In this document: positions 1 to 6,954 of the stretch, one piece after another
How the letters are laid out: every line of letters starts with the position of its first letter
Position numbering within the stretch: position 1 is the stretch's first letter
Assembly: GCA_003526435.1 (NCBI GenBank)
Contig: DPWF01000325.1
Span: 1-6,959, forward strand
Source: Chitinophagaceae bacterium
Lineage (GTDB): Bacteria; Bacteroidota; Bacteroidia; Chitinophagales; Chitinophagaceae
Direction of reading: 5' to 3'
Length of the DNA stretch: 6,959 bases
The notes under the pieces: generated by a model
What the model was told of the DNA's origin: nothing
The model's database searches: none
What the model saw: only the letters and a program-made list of their open reading frames with translations
Made by a program: the position numbers and the translations under genes

Positions 1-515
1 ACCCCCAGTCCACCAATCGCTAAAAAGGGGGTGTGCCAGCCTGCCCAGCCGGCCAGGTATAATGCAGCAGGAACTCCTACAATAGATGCCAAAGAAAAAG
101 CAGAGAATAAGATACCCATGGCCTGACCTCTTTTTTCATAAGGGAAACTATCGGCAACAATACTCAGTACCTGCGCTCCTATCAGCCCACCAAATAAGCC
201 CGCTGTAATTCTCGCCGCAAGCAACAGCATATAACTGGGCGCAATACCACAACAGATAGTACCGATTATAAAACCAATATATCCGAATAACAAGACTTTT
301 TTTCGGGCATACCTATCCACAAAAAAGGCGGCTGCAAAACCTGAAACAGCGGCACTGATACTATAGGAGGCCACAATTACACTAAACTGTGCGGGTGAAA
401 TTTTGAAATAAGGCATCAGGAAATTACCCAATGGCATCATCACCATAAAATCGAGTATATGCGTAAAGTTTACGCTGGCCAATAAAATCAACAAAATCCT
501 TTCTTTCCAATTCAT
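1..515 (-). CDS. MFS transporter, DHA1/AraJ-like drug or sugar efflux family (N-terminal part, cut by window edge)
   Basis: This is an inner-membrane proton-coupled transporter of the major facilitator superfamily; its substrate cannot be told from this part. I translated the minus strand by hand from the ATG at 515-513, which gives 171 codons with no stop before the window edge. The protein starts MNWKERILLILLASVNFTHI and shows about five hydrophobic helices. Asp22 lies in TM1 (motif D-like). The loop between TM2 and TM3 carries motif A in degenerate form, ending D67-R-Y-A-R-K-K73. TM4 has the R102-x-x-x-G106 pattern (motif B). A Gly/Pro-rich TM5 ends in a GWHTPF segment typical of DHA1 transporters. 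A full-length protein would be about 390-400 residues, so roughly 55 percent lies beyond base 1. The gene follows the DUF2807 gene on the same strand, but a terminator separates them and it appears to have its own promoter. Family assignment is firm; substrate is unknown. Confidence 0.88.
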   Translation of the reverse strand, partial: MNWKERILLILLASVNFTHILDFMVMMPLGNFLMPYFKISPAQFSVIVASYSISAAVSGFAAAFFVDRYARKKVLLFGYIGFIIGTICCGIAPSYMLLLAARITAGLFGGLIGAQVLSIVADSFPYEKRGQAMGILFSAFSLASIVGVPAALYLAGWAGWHTPFLAIGGLG

Positions 516-538
516 AAAATCTTCTTTAAAACGAGCAA

Positions 539-571
539 CAAAAGTTGAGGGGTAAGGTTAATAACAGCAAA
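539..571 (-). promoter_or_regulatory. Putative Bacteroidota-type promoter for the MFS gene
   Basis: On the minus strand a TTTG box (571-568) is followed by 21 bases and then AACTTTTG (546-539), which resembles the Bacteroidota -7 consensus TAnnTTTG with one mismatch. This would start transcription around 532-536, leaving a leader of about 20 bases before the ATG at 515. The -33 box lies just after the T-tract of the upstream gene's terminator. Predicted from pattern only. Confidence 0.35.
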
Positions 572-599
572 CAAAAAAGGTAACCCATTCGAGTTACCT
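570..599 (-). terminator. Rho-independent terminator of the DUF2807 lipoprotein gene
   Basis: Read on the minus strand, AGGTAACTC (599-591) pairs with GGGTTACCT (586-578). This forms a 9-bp stem with one G-T wobble and a GAAT tetraloop. A run of T follows immediately (six T from 578 to 573, then G and three more T). It begins 10 bases after the DUF2807 stop codon, so it fits as that gene's terminator. The opposite strand has A residues before the stem (571-578) but no clear T-run after it, so it should work mainly in the minus direction. Confidence 0.8.
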
Positions 600-608
600 G
601 ATTAGTTT

Positions 609-1331
609 TTATTCTTCAAGGCGTTTGACTTCACCGCTTCCACTGATCTTTTGCGATACGGAGGCTGCCCCCTTATAATACACCGACCCAATACCACGAA
701 TGGTTACATCAAGCTTATTGTCGGCAAAGATTTTCACATCCCCGCTTCCGGAAATTTTTACGGTTGCATTTTCTGCTTTCATTGTTTCAGCATTACAATC
801 ACCCACACCATTGATCTGTATTTTAGCATCTTTGGTTTCTCCGCTCAATACCAACGATCCGCTGCCACTGATTTCTGCCTCCAGTTCAGGGGTGTTGAAA
901 TCCAGTTTCAGATCACCAACACCGGATACACGTAATTTCAGGTGTTCAGATCCTGTAAATTTATTGGTGCCGGTAATATTTCCTGAACCAGATAATGTTA
1001 GCTGTTCCAGGCGATCGGTTGTAATATAAATTTTGAGTCTTTCACTATTGATAAAGCGGATATTGCTTCTCATCTTAACTACCAATACATCATCTTCCAT
1101 TTCAGTCATAATATATTGCTGTAGGTTTTCGTCAGCCTCCACTTTCACTTCTGTACCGCTACCCTGGCTAAGCTCTACATCCATAAAACCTGCGAGCCTG
1201 ATACGATGTGCATTCAGTCCTTTGCGCTCTTCAACAGTAATATTACCATTACCTTTTACGCTTTCGCTGTCAATAAAAATGCAGGATCCGGCCATTATAA
1301 GTATGGCAAATACCACCAGTAAGGTTCTCAT
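609..1331 (-). CDS. DUF2807 'head GIN' domain lipoprotein, putative surface adhesin-like protein
   Basis: This 240-residue exported protein belongs to the DUF2807 family (annotated as putative auto-transporter adhesin, head GIN domain); the molecular role of that family is not established. Residues 1-17 form a lipoprotein signal (hydrophobic stretch 4-13, then A-G-S-C17), so it is probably anchored in the outer or inner membrane. Residues 25-110 form the first beta-rich section. From 114 onward, short Gly motifs recur about every 18-22 residues at 114, 136, 155, 174, 194, 212 and 230. They alternate SGSG with xG(V/I)G and suggest a right-handed beta-helix-like stack. The ending SGSGEVKRLEE is complete. 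Start choice: the ATG at 1331 directly precedes the signal peptide. A terminator follows the stop. A possible -7 box TATTTTCG lies at 1357-1350. Residue 179 is a second Cys in the mature part. Family assignment is firm; function is open. Confidence 0.92.
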   Translation of the reverse strand: MRTLLVVFAILIMAGSCIFIDSESVKGNGNITVEERKGLNAHRIRLAGFMDVELSQGSGTEVKVEADENLQQYIMTEMEDDVLVVKMRSNIRFINSERLKIYITTDRLEQLTLSGSGNITGTNKFTGSEHLKLRVSGVGDLKLDFNTPELEAEISGSGSLVLSGETKDAKIQINGVGDCNAETMKAENATVKISGSGDVKIFADNKLDVTIRGIGSVYYKGAASVSQKISGSGEVKRLEE

Positions 1332-1349
1332 ATGATCGTTTTAAGACCC

Positions 1350-1357
1350 CGAAAATA
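1350..1357 (-). promoter_or_regulatory. Possible -7 promoter box for the DUF2807 gene
   Basis: The minus strand reads TATTTTCG here, one mismatch from TAnnTTTG, and the ATG lies 18 bases downstream. No good TTTG box is found at the expected distance: GCTG at 1380-1377 gives a 19-base spacer, while the better TTTG at 1375-1372 is too close (14 bases). The call is weak. Confidence 0.3.
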
Positions 1358-1414
1358 TTGAAAAGCTCATGCAAACCAGCACCATTCCTATGGATTTTAT
1401 AACCATTGATACCA

Positions 1415-1446
1415 CTTGAGCGCCTCCAAAAATTCATTTACCTTCG
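1415..1446 (+). promoter_or_regulatory. Putative Bacteroidota-type promoter of guaA, near-leaderless
   Basis: CTTG (1415-1418), a 20-base spacer and TACCTTCG (1439-1446) fit the -33/-7 pattern of Bacteroidota primary sigma promoters, with one mismatch in each box. The -7 box ends only four bases before the ATG at 1451. If the usual geometry holds, transcription starts within a few bases of the start codon. No Shine-Dalgarno sequence lies between the box and the ATG, which is consistent. The box also rules out the longer reading frame that opens at 1406, since that start would lie upstream of the transcript. Confidence 0.55.
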
Positions 1447-1450
1447 CGCC

Positions 1451-2986
1451 ATGACAGAAAAGATCCTCATCCTCGATTTTGGCAGCCAGTACACCCAATT
1501 GATCGCCCGCGCCGTTCGTGAAGCCAATGTTTATTGTGAGATTATCCCTTTTCATAAGGCTTTTACCTATGAAGAAGGGTTAAAAGGTATTATCCTGAGT
1601 GGCTCACCTTTTAGTGTAAATGAGGAAAATGCCCCGAATGTGGATATTGCCGGTATGATCGGAAAAGTTCCTGTTCTGGGTGTTTGTTATGGGGCGCAAT
1701 TAACCGCTAAAAATTTTGGAGGACGGGTTGACAAATCCAATAAAAGGGAATATGGAAGGGCTAAGATGGAAATATTGAAAGAAGACCAGCTATTAACTGG
1801 TGTTTCCAAAGGTTCGCAGGTATGGATGAGCCATAGTGATTCAATTGTTGCTTTACCTGATGGATTTGAAATTACTGCTGTCACAGAAAGTATTCCCGTT
1901 GCCGCATTCAGAAAAACAACAACAGGCACACATCCTTTACATGGTATCCAGTTCCATCCGGAAGTATACCATTCTACGGAAGGAAAAAAAATCATTCATA
2001 ATTTCCTGATCAATATATGTGGTTGTAAACAGGACTGGACACCGGCTTCTTTTGTACATGAAACGGTAGAAGAACTGAAAAAACAGATTGGTGATCATCA
2101 TGTAATCATGGCACTCAGTGGTGGTGTAGACAGCACTGTTGCTGCCACACTCATCAGCAAAGCCATTGGTAACAGGCTCCATGGCATATTTGTAGACAAC
2201 GGTGTATTGAGGAAAGATGAATTTCAACAGGTACTCGATACTTATAAAACCATTGGCCTCAATGTTACAGGTATTGATGCCAAACAGCTTTTTTATAACG
2301 AGTTCAAAGACAAAACCGATCCTGAAGCAAAACGAAAAGTAATTGGCCGGCTTTTTATTGATGTGTTCCAGGAAGAAGCAAAGAAAGTAGCAGGTGTGAA
2401 ATTCCTTGGACAGGGTACCATTTATCCGGATGTAATTGAAAGTGTAAGTGTACATGGCCCCTCACAAACCATCAAGTCGCACCATAACGTAGGTGGCTTG
2501 CCCGATACCATGCACCTCGATCTGGTTGAACCTCTTCGGTATTTGTTTAAAGATGAAGTGAGAAGAGTAGGACTTGAAATGGGTATCCCTGCTGATATGA
2601 TCAACCGTCATCCCTTCCCTGGCCCGGGTTTGGCCATCAGAATATTGGGAGAAGTAACCGAAGAAAAAGTGGCGTTGTTACAAGCAGCAGATGATATTTA
2701 TATCAAAGCATTAAAATCACATAACCTATATACACAGGTATGGCAGGCCGGCGCCATTTTATTACCGGTAAAAAGTGTGGGCGTGATGGGTGATGAACGT
2801 ACTTATGAATTTACAGTTGCCTTGAGAGCTGTTACTTCGGTTGATGGTATGACAGCAGACTGGGCACACCTGCCATATGAATTTCTTGCGCATGTTTCGA
2901 ATGAAATCATCAATAATGTAAGAGGCATTAACAGAGTTGTTTACGATATCAGCAGTAAGCCACCGGCAACAATTGAGTGGGAGTAG
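1451..2986 (+). CDS. guaA: GMP synthase, glutamine-hydrolysing (GuaA)
   Basis: This cytoplasmic enzyme makes GMP from XMP, ATP and glutamine, the last step of guanine nucleotide synthesis. The 511-residue protein is full length for the family (E. coli 525). Residues 1-190 are the class I glutamine amidotransferase domain, with nucleophile Cys79 in GVCYGAQ and the partner residues His169 and Glu171 in FHPEV. Residues about 200-395 are the ATP-pyrophosphatase domain: P-loop SGGVDS 223-228, [12 protein letters not shown] 320-331, HHNVGGLP 344-351 and [12 protein letters not shown] 386-397. The rest is the dimerisation domain ending PPATIEWE, with the XMP-binding C-terminal segment. I chose the ATG at 1451 rather than the in-frame ATG at 1406 because [16 protein letters not shown] is the family N-terminus and the promoter box lies between the two. 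Every catalytic motif is intact. The next gene follows after 10 bases on the same strand. Confidence 0.98.
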   Translation: MTEKILILDFGSQYTQLIARAVREANVYCEIIPFHKAFTYEEGLKGIILSGSPFSVNEENAPNVDIAGMIGKVPVLGVCYGAQLTAKNFGGRVDKSNKREYGRAKMEILKEDQLLTGVSKGSQVWMSHSDSIVALPDGFEITAVTESIPVAAFRKTTTGTHPLHGIQFHPEVYHSTEGKKIIHNFLINICGCKQDWTPASFVHETVEELKKQIGDHHVIMALSGGVDSTVAATLISKAIGNRLHGIFVDNGVLRKDEFQQVLDTYKTIGLNVTGIDAKQLFYNEFKDKTDPEAKRKVIGRLFIDVFQEEAKKVAGVKFLGQGTIYPDVIESVSVHGPSQTIKSHHNVGGLPDTMHLDLVEPLRYLFKDEVRRVGLEMGIPADMINRHPFPGPGLAIRILGEVTEEKVALLQAADDIYIKALKSHNLYTQVWQAGAILLPVKSVGVMGDERTYEFTVALRAVTSVDGMTADWAHLPYEFLAHVSNEIINNVRGINRVVYDISSKPPATIEWE

Positions 2987-2996
2987 TCAATCAAAT

Positions 2997-4178
2997 ATGC
3001 GAAGCCAGATTAAAATCATATTATCCTTTTTACTGATCATCTGCATCGTAAGCAATGCTCATTCACAAACAAATGGAAGAGTGTACAAGATTGCAGTTTT
3101 TGCACCTGTGTATCTAGATTCTGCTTTTACACAAGAAGGCACTTACAAATTAGGCAGCCAGATATTGCCCAGGTATATGTTGCCGGGTCTTGATTTTTAC
3201 AATGGCATTATGCTCGCTGTTGATTCACTCGGTAAAGAACAGGCACCTGTTGAAATTGTTTTTTATGATACAAAGTCTGCAAAAGGAACTGTCAATTATG
3301 CCATAACTGACAGCACTTTAAGTGACGCTTCGCTGATTATAGCATCATTTAGTAACAGAACTGAAATAAAACTGCTTGCCGATTTCGCACTGGAGCATGA
3401 AATACCATTGATCTCACATACTTATCCGAATGATGGCGGGCTGACAGAGAACCCCTATTTTATTCTCATCAACCCTACTTTAAAAACACATCTCGAAGGT
3501 ATTTATCGGTACTTGCAGCGGGTGTATCCGACAAGTAATCTCACAATGTTCAGGAGAAAAGGTTCAGTTGAAGACATGATACAGTCTGGCTTTAGTGATA
3601 TTAGCCGTACAACGCCCGGCCTTCCTTTGAAAATTAAAACAGTTGAATTAACCGATAGTTTTACCACCAGCCAGGTAATTGCCTACCTCGACAGCAGTAA
3701 ACAAAACATCATCATTTGCGGTTCGCTGAATGAAGCTTTTGGGAGCAATCTTGTAAAAGCTCTTAGCGAATCGAGAAGATACAGGAGCATTGCCATGGGT
3801 ATGCCTACCTGGGATGCACTGAGAGGCGTGGACAAGAATATTGAAGTTATTTACACAACCCCCTATCATTTTATCAGAACCGATAAACTGGGGCTCGATA
3901 TTACCAATACTTACAGGAATAAATTTTCCGGAAGACCCAGTGATATGGTATTCAAAGGTTTTGAAGCCATGTATCGCTTCACCAAACTGCTCATAAAGCA
4001 CGAAGGCAAACTACTAGCGAATATTAATGACAAAAGTTTTAAACTTTTTAATGATTTCGACATCCAGCCTGTTAAACCCTATAGCAGCAATACAAACGCC
4101 GTTGACTATCTCGAGAACAAAAAGCTTTATTATATCCGCAAAATGGATGGTCAGATACGTTCTGTAAGCCAGCAATAA
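2997..4178 (+). CDS. Secreted type I periplasmic-binding-protein-like protein (amino-acid ABC substrate-binding fold, no transporter nearby)
   Basis: This predicted periplasmic protein has 393 residues. Residues 1-23 are a classical Sec signal peptide (K/R start, hydrophobic 7-19, cleavage after AHS at 23, leaving Gln24). Cys16 sits inside the hydrophobic core without a lipobox, so it is unlikely to be a lipoprotein. From residue 30 the chain looks like the two-lobe type I periplasmic binding fold (Leu/Ile/Val-receptor type, Peripla_BP_6-like): YKIAVFAPV 30-38 (first strand), LDFYNGIMLAVDSL from 65, IPLISHTYPND near 136-147, NPYFILINPT from 152, and GFEAMYRFTKLL from 321. Related Bacteroidota proteins often carry N-terminal LysM repeats before this domain; none is present here. 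No ABC permease or ATPase is in the window, so it may sense or bind rather than feed a transporter. It follows guaA by 10 bases, so co-transcription is likely. Start: the ATG at 2997 fits the signal peptide; the frame opens further upstream inside guaA. Ligand unknown. Confidence 0.8.
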   Translation: MRSQIKIILSFLLIICIVSNAHSQTNGRVYKIAVFAPVYLDSAFTQEGTYKLGSQILPRYMLPGLDFYNGIMLAVDSLGKEQAPVEIVFYDTKSAKGTVNYAITDSTLSDASLIIASFSNRTEIKLLADFALEHEIPLISHTYPNDGGLTENPYFILINPTLKTHLEGIYRYLQRVYPTSNLTMFRRKGSVEDMIQSGFSDISRTTPGLPLKIKTVELTDSFTTSQVIAYLDSSKQNIIICGSLNEAFGSNLVKALSESRRYRSIAMGMPTWDALRGVDKNIEVIYTTPYHFIRTDKLGLDITNTYRNKFSGRPSDMVFKGFEAMYRFTKLLIKHEGKLLANINDKSFKLFNDFDIQPVKPYSSNTNAVDYLENKKLYYIRKMDGQIRSVSQQ

Positions 4179-4192
4179 CAGAACAATAATTT

Positions 4193-4202
4193 TATCTTTT
4201 TG
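4193..4202 (+). promoter_or_regulatory. Possible -7 promoter box before the DUF2256 gene
   Basis: TATCTTTTTG resembles TAnnTTTG with two extra T, and TATCTTTT alone is a 7/8-type match. It ends 11 bases before the GTG start. No TTG-containing -33 box lies at the expected 19-21 base distance; the nearest candidate, TCTG at 4161, is too far. The downstream genes may instead be read through from guaA, since no hairpin terminator is visible between 4178 and 4214. Confidence 0.3.
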
Positions 4203-4213
4203 TTAGTACTGCC

Positions 4214-4405
4214 GTGCAATCATTCAAAGGCAATAAAAAGAATTTACCCTCAAAAGTCTGTGCAACCTGTTTACGTCCATTTACCTGGCGAAAAAAATGG
4301 GAGAAAGTGTGGGATGAAATAAAATATTGTTCAGACAGGTGCCGGAAAACAAAAACACCGGGCGCAGTCTGTTATTCCAATAACGCAACGCGAAAAGCCA
4401 TTTGA
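4214..4405 (+). CDS. DUF2256 family small zinc-finger-like protein
   Basis: This 63-residue basic protein matches the DUF2256 family, whose biochemical role is not known. It shows the family pattern: LPSKVCATCLRPFTWRKKW at 11-29, then W33, then KYCSDRCRK at 37-45. Cys16-x2-Cys19 and Cys39-x3-Cys43 form a likely four-Cys metal site, presumably zinc. A further Cys53 lies in a short non-conserved tail. The start is most likely the GTG at 4214; no ATG lies near enough to keep the conserved region, and no Shine-Dalgarno sequence is visible. The gene sits 35 bases after the binding-protein gene and 48 bases before the helicase, on the same strand. Members of this family are often annotated beside cryptochrome/photolyase genes (recalled, not checked), so a link with DNA repair would fit the helicase neighbour; that is inference. 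Family assignment is firm. Confidence 0.88.
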   Translation: MQSFKGNKKNLPSKVCATCLRPFTWRKKWEKVWDEIKYCSDRCRKTKTPGAVCYSNNATRKAI

Positions 4406-4453
4406 AATCGATACTTTAGATAATTGCAATCATCGCTTCTATTTACCCGGAAA

Positions 4454-6919
4454 ATGAAAAGCAGGATAACCGACGGACAATTGATCATTGAGCAATGGCT
4501 CTTGCGCAAAGGCTTTACCCCTTTTGCTTTTCAACAGGAGGCATGGATACAAATTCAGCAGATACAAAGTGGTCTCATCAATGCTCCCACTGGTTGTGGC
4601 AAAACATTTTCTGTTTTTCTGGGTAGTATTATCCGGTTTATCAATGATCATCCCGACGATTACTGTTCCAAAAAAAATAATGGCCTGCAATTATTATGGA
4701 TTACACCACTGAAGGCTTTGGCAAAAGATATAGGCCGAGCCATGGAAGAAGTGATTACTGAAATGGGGATGTCGTGGCGCATTGGTATTCGTAATGGAGA
4801 TACAGAAACAGCGGAAAGGCAGAAACAGAAAAGAAACATGCCTGAGGTTCTTATTATTACACCCGAAAGCCTGCATTTGTTACTCGCACAAAAAGGATAT
4901 CCCGAGTTTTTTAAATCTTTACAGATCATAGCTGTTGATGAATGGCATGAATTATTAGGCGGCAAAAGAGGGGTATTGGTGGAACTGGCAGTATCGCGTC
5001 TGGTGGCAATGGCCAAACTTAATCGGCGTCATGTATCGGTTTGGGGCATCAGTGCCACCATTGGCAATCTTGAACAGGCCAAAAAAGTGCTGTTGTCGTC
5101 TCTGCAACAGGATGGCGTTATTATTCGTGCCCATATTGATAAGCAGATTGAAATAAAATCGATCATACCTGATGAAATTGAAAAATATCCATGGGCAGGT
5201 CACCTGGGTATTAAACTGGCAGAAAAAATTGTACCCATCATTGAAGCCAGCAGCACCACACTCATTTTTATTAATACAAGGGGTATGAGTGAAACATGGT
5301 ATCAGACTTTGCTCTCCATCGCCCCTCAACTTGCCGGCGCCATTGCATTACACCATGGAAGCATAGAACAGGAATTAAGAGAATGGGTGGAAGATGCATT
5401 GCATACCAAAAAACTAAAAGCGGTTGTGTGTACAGCCAGTCTTGATCTTGGTGTTGACTTTCGTCCTGTTGATACGGTGATACAGGTAGGTTCACCAAAA
5501 GGTGTTGCCCGCTTTCTGCAAAGAGCAGGCCGAAGTGGTCATAGACCAGGTGAAATGAGCCGCATTTATTTTCTTCCAACGCATTCATTGGAACTCGTAG
5601 AAGCCGCTGCTTTAAAAACAGCTATTGGCACAAGTGTAATTGAAAGTCGTGAACCGGTTCTGCTGGCTTATGATGTACTCTTGCAATATTTATGTACACT
5701 CGCCATTAGTGAAGGATTCAGAGCAGAAGAAGTACTCAAAGAAATAAAAAGCACTCATTGCTTTGCAGATATACAGGACCAGGAATGGCAGGATGTACTA
5801 CTCCATATAACACAGGGTGGGACAGCATTACAACAATATGATGAATACAGGAAAGTTGAAATAACGGAAGGCATTTACAGAATCACCAGCAGGAGAATAG
5901 CCATGCGGCATCGCATGCATATTGGTACCATTGTAAGCGATGCCATGCTGAAAGTAAAACTGATGAACGGAAAATTCATTGGTGTTATTGAAGAATGGTT
6001 TATCAGCAGATTAGAGCCGGGTGCTGTTTTTACACTTGCCGGACGTAACCTGGAACTTATTGGCATTAAAGAGATGACCGTAACTGTTAAACCATCTGCC
6101 AATAAAAAATCAATTGTGCCGAGTTGGATGGGCGGACGCATGCCTTTAAGTGCCAATCTTGGCCTGATGCTCCGAAAAACTTTTGACAAAGCACTCAGCA
6201 AAAAAACAAAAGAACCGGAACTGCTCGCCCTTACTCCTTTGTTTGAACTACAGGAATCTTTATCGCATATCCCCAAAGAAAATGAACTGTTGATTGAACA
6301 TATAGAAACCAAAGATGGATTTCATTTGTTTGTTTACCCTTTTGAAGGAAGATTGGTACATGAAGCCATGGCAGCCTTGCTTGCATGGCGAATGAGGAGA
6401 ACAATGCCCATTACTTTTTCCTTTGTAATGAATCTCTATGGTTTTGAACTACTGAGTGATCAACCCATTCCGTTAGACGATAGCAATGCTGTTGAGTTAT
6501 TCAGCACGGAAAATTTATGGAATGATATCACCCAAAGCGTGAACTCCATAGAAATGGCCAAAAGAAAATTCAGGGATATTTCGGTTATTGGCGGTCTTGT
6601 ATTCCAGGGATATCCGGGTGAACATAAAAAAGCAAGGCATCTTCAGTCTTCTGCTTCTCTCCTTTTTAAGGTGTTCAGTGATTATGAGCCCAATAATCTT
6701 CTGCTCAGACAAGCTTATCAGGAAGTGTTTGATCAGCAGATGGAGGAAGTAAGGTTAAGGAATGCTTTGACAAGGATTGTTAACGGAAAAATTAATATCC
6801 AGTTTCCCAAACAGTTAACCCCCTTCTGTTTCCCCATTAAAGTAGACAGTATGCGTGAGAATATGTCGTCTGAGCAACTGGAAGACAGGGTAAGAAGAAT
6901 GCAGCAACAACTTCTCTGA
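4454..6919 (+). CDS. Ligase-associated DEXH-box DNA helicase, Lhr-Core type
   Basis: This 821-residue superfamily 2 ATP-dependent helicase is of the Lhr-like, ligase-associated DNA damage response family. Members occur with an ATP-dependent ligase, an exonuclease and a metallophosphoesterase nuclease, and the Pseudomonas putida Lhr-Core is a 3'-5' DNA-translocating helicase. Visible motifs: Q-motif-like FAFQQEAW 24-31, Walker A APTGCGKT 44-51, Ia TPLKALA 84-90, TPES near 138, Walker B DEWHE 162-166, III SAT 200-202, IV LIFINTRG 270-277, V TASLDLGVDF 327-336 and VI QRAGRSGHR 356-364. After the RecA domains come a winged-helix region (about 400-500) and the Lhr-Core C-terminal domain. All motifs needed for ATP hydrolysis are intact, and the length is normal for the family. 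Start: the ATG at 4454, preceded by GGAAA. A TTG in frame at 4424 would add ten non-conserved residues and is less likely. DUF2256 lies 48 bases upstream, and the following ATG is at 6955. The ligase and exonuclease genes are not upstream. Confidence 0.93.
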   Translation: MKSRITDGQLIIEQWLLRKGFTPFAFQQEAWIQIQQIQSGLINAPTGCGKTFSVFLGSIIRFINDHPDDYCSKKNNGLQLLWITPLKALAKDIGRAMEEVITEMGMSWRIGIRNGDTETAERQKQKRNMPEVLIITPESLHLLLAQKGYPEFFKSLQIIAVDEWHELLGGKRGVLVELAVSRLVAMAKLNRRHVSVWGISATIGNLEQAKKVLLSSLQQDGVIIRAHIDKQIEIKSIIPDEIEKYPWAGHLGIKLAEKIVPIIEASSTTLIFINTRGMSETWYQTLLSIAPQLAGAIALHHGSIEQELREWVEDALHTKKLKAVVCTASLDLGVDFRPVDTVIQVGSPKGVARFLQRAGRSGHRPGEMSRIYFLPTHSLELVEAAALKTAIGTSVIESREPVLLAYDVLLQYLCTLAISEGFRAEEVLKEIKSTHCFADIQDQEWQDVLLHITQGGTALQQYDEYRKVEITEGIYRITSRRIAMRHRMHIGTIVSDAMLKVKLMNGKFIGVIEEWFISRLEPGAVFTLAGRNLELIGIKEMTVTVKPSANKKSIVPSWMGGRMPLSANLGLMLRKTFDKALSKKTKEPELLALTPLFELQESLSHIPKENELLIEHIETKDGFHLFVYPFEGRLVHEAMAALLAWRMRRTMPITFSFVMNLYGFELLSDQPIPLDDSNAVELFSTENLWNDITQSVNSIEMAKRKFRDISVIGGLVFQGYPGEHKKARHLQSSASLLFKVFSDYEPNNLLLRQAYQEVFDQQMEEVRLRNALTRIVNGKINIQFPKQLTPFCFPIKVDSMRENMSSEQLEDRVRRMQQQLL

Positions 6920-6946
6920 TCATTGCTACTTGTATCTTTATCTTTG
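6915..6946 (+). promoter_or_regulatory. Putative Bacteroidota-type promoter at the right edge
   Basis: TATCTTTG (6939-6946) is a perfect match to TAnnTTTG. Twenty bases upstream lies TCTG (6915-6918), a weak -33 box that overlaps the helicase stop codon. A second copy, TATCTTTA (6933-6940), overlaps the first. The ATG at 6955 lies eight bases after the -7 box, so the leader would be only a few bases long, as for guaA. It suggests that the next gene has its own promoter. Confidence 0.5.
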
Positions 6947-6954
6947 TGCACTTT

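Noticed and set aside
651..1335. Plus-strand open frames of about 100 codons opposite the DUF2807 gene
   Set aside because: The minus frame has a signal peptide, a family domain and a terminator; the plus frames are low-complexity translations of its repeat.
1406..1450. In-frame ATG at 1406 as the start of guaA
   Set aside because: The added 15 residues are not part of the family N-terminus, and a promoter box at 1439-1446 lies inside the extension.
1332..1450. Purine-type riboswitch upstream of guaA
   Set aside because: No paired three-helix structure could be found, and the putative promoter leaves no leader long enough to hold one.
1937..2455. 172-codon minus-strand frame inside guaA
   Set aside because: It is antisense to intact catalytic motifs of GuaA, and its Cys/Phe/Tyr-rich composition is unlike a real protein.
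2937..2996. Upstream in-frame start for the binding-protein gene, overlapping guaA
   Set aside because: It would place 20 unrelated residues before a clean Sec signal peptide and overlap guaA by 50 bases; the ATG at 2997 explains the signal peptide.
2997..3065. Lipoprotein signal with Cys16 in the binding-protein gene
   Set aside because: Cys16 is preceded by Ile-Ile inside the hydrophobic core with no small residue at -1; the AHS|Q site at 23/24 is a better type I cleavage site.
4439..5329. Minus-strand open frames of 60-124 codons opposite the helicase
   Set aside because: They are antisense shadows of a clearly conserved helicase; they show no family motifs and no promoter or ribosome site.
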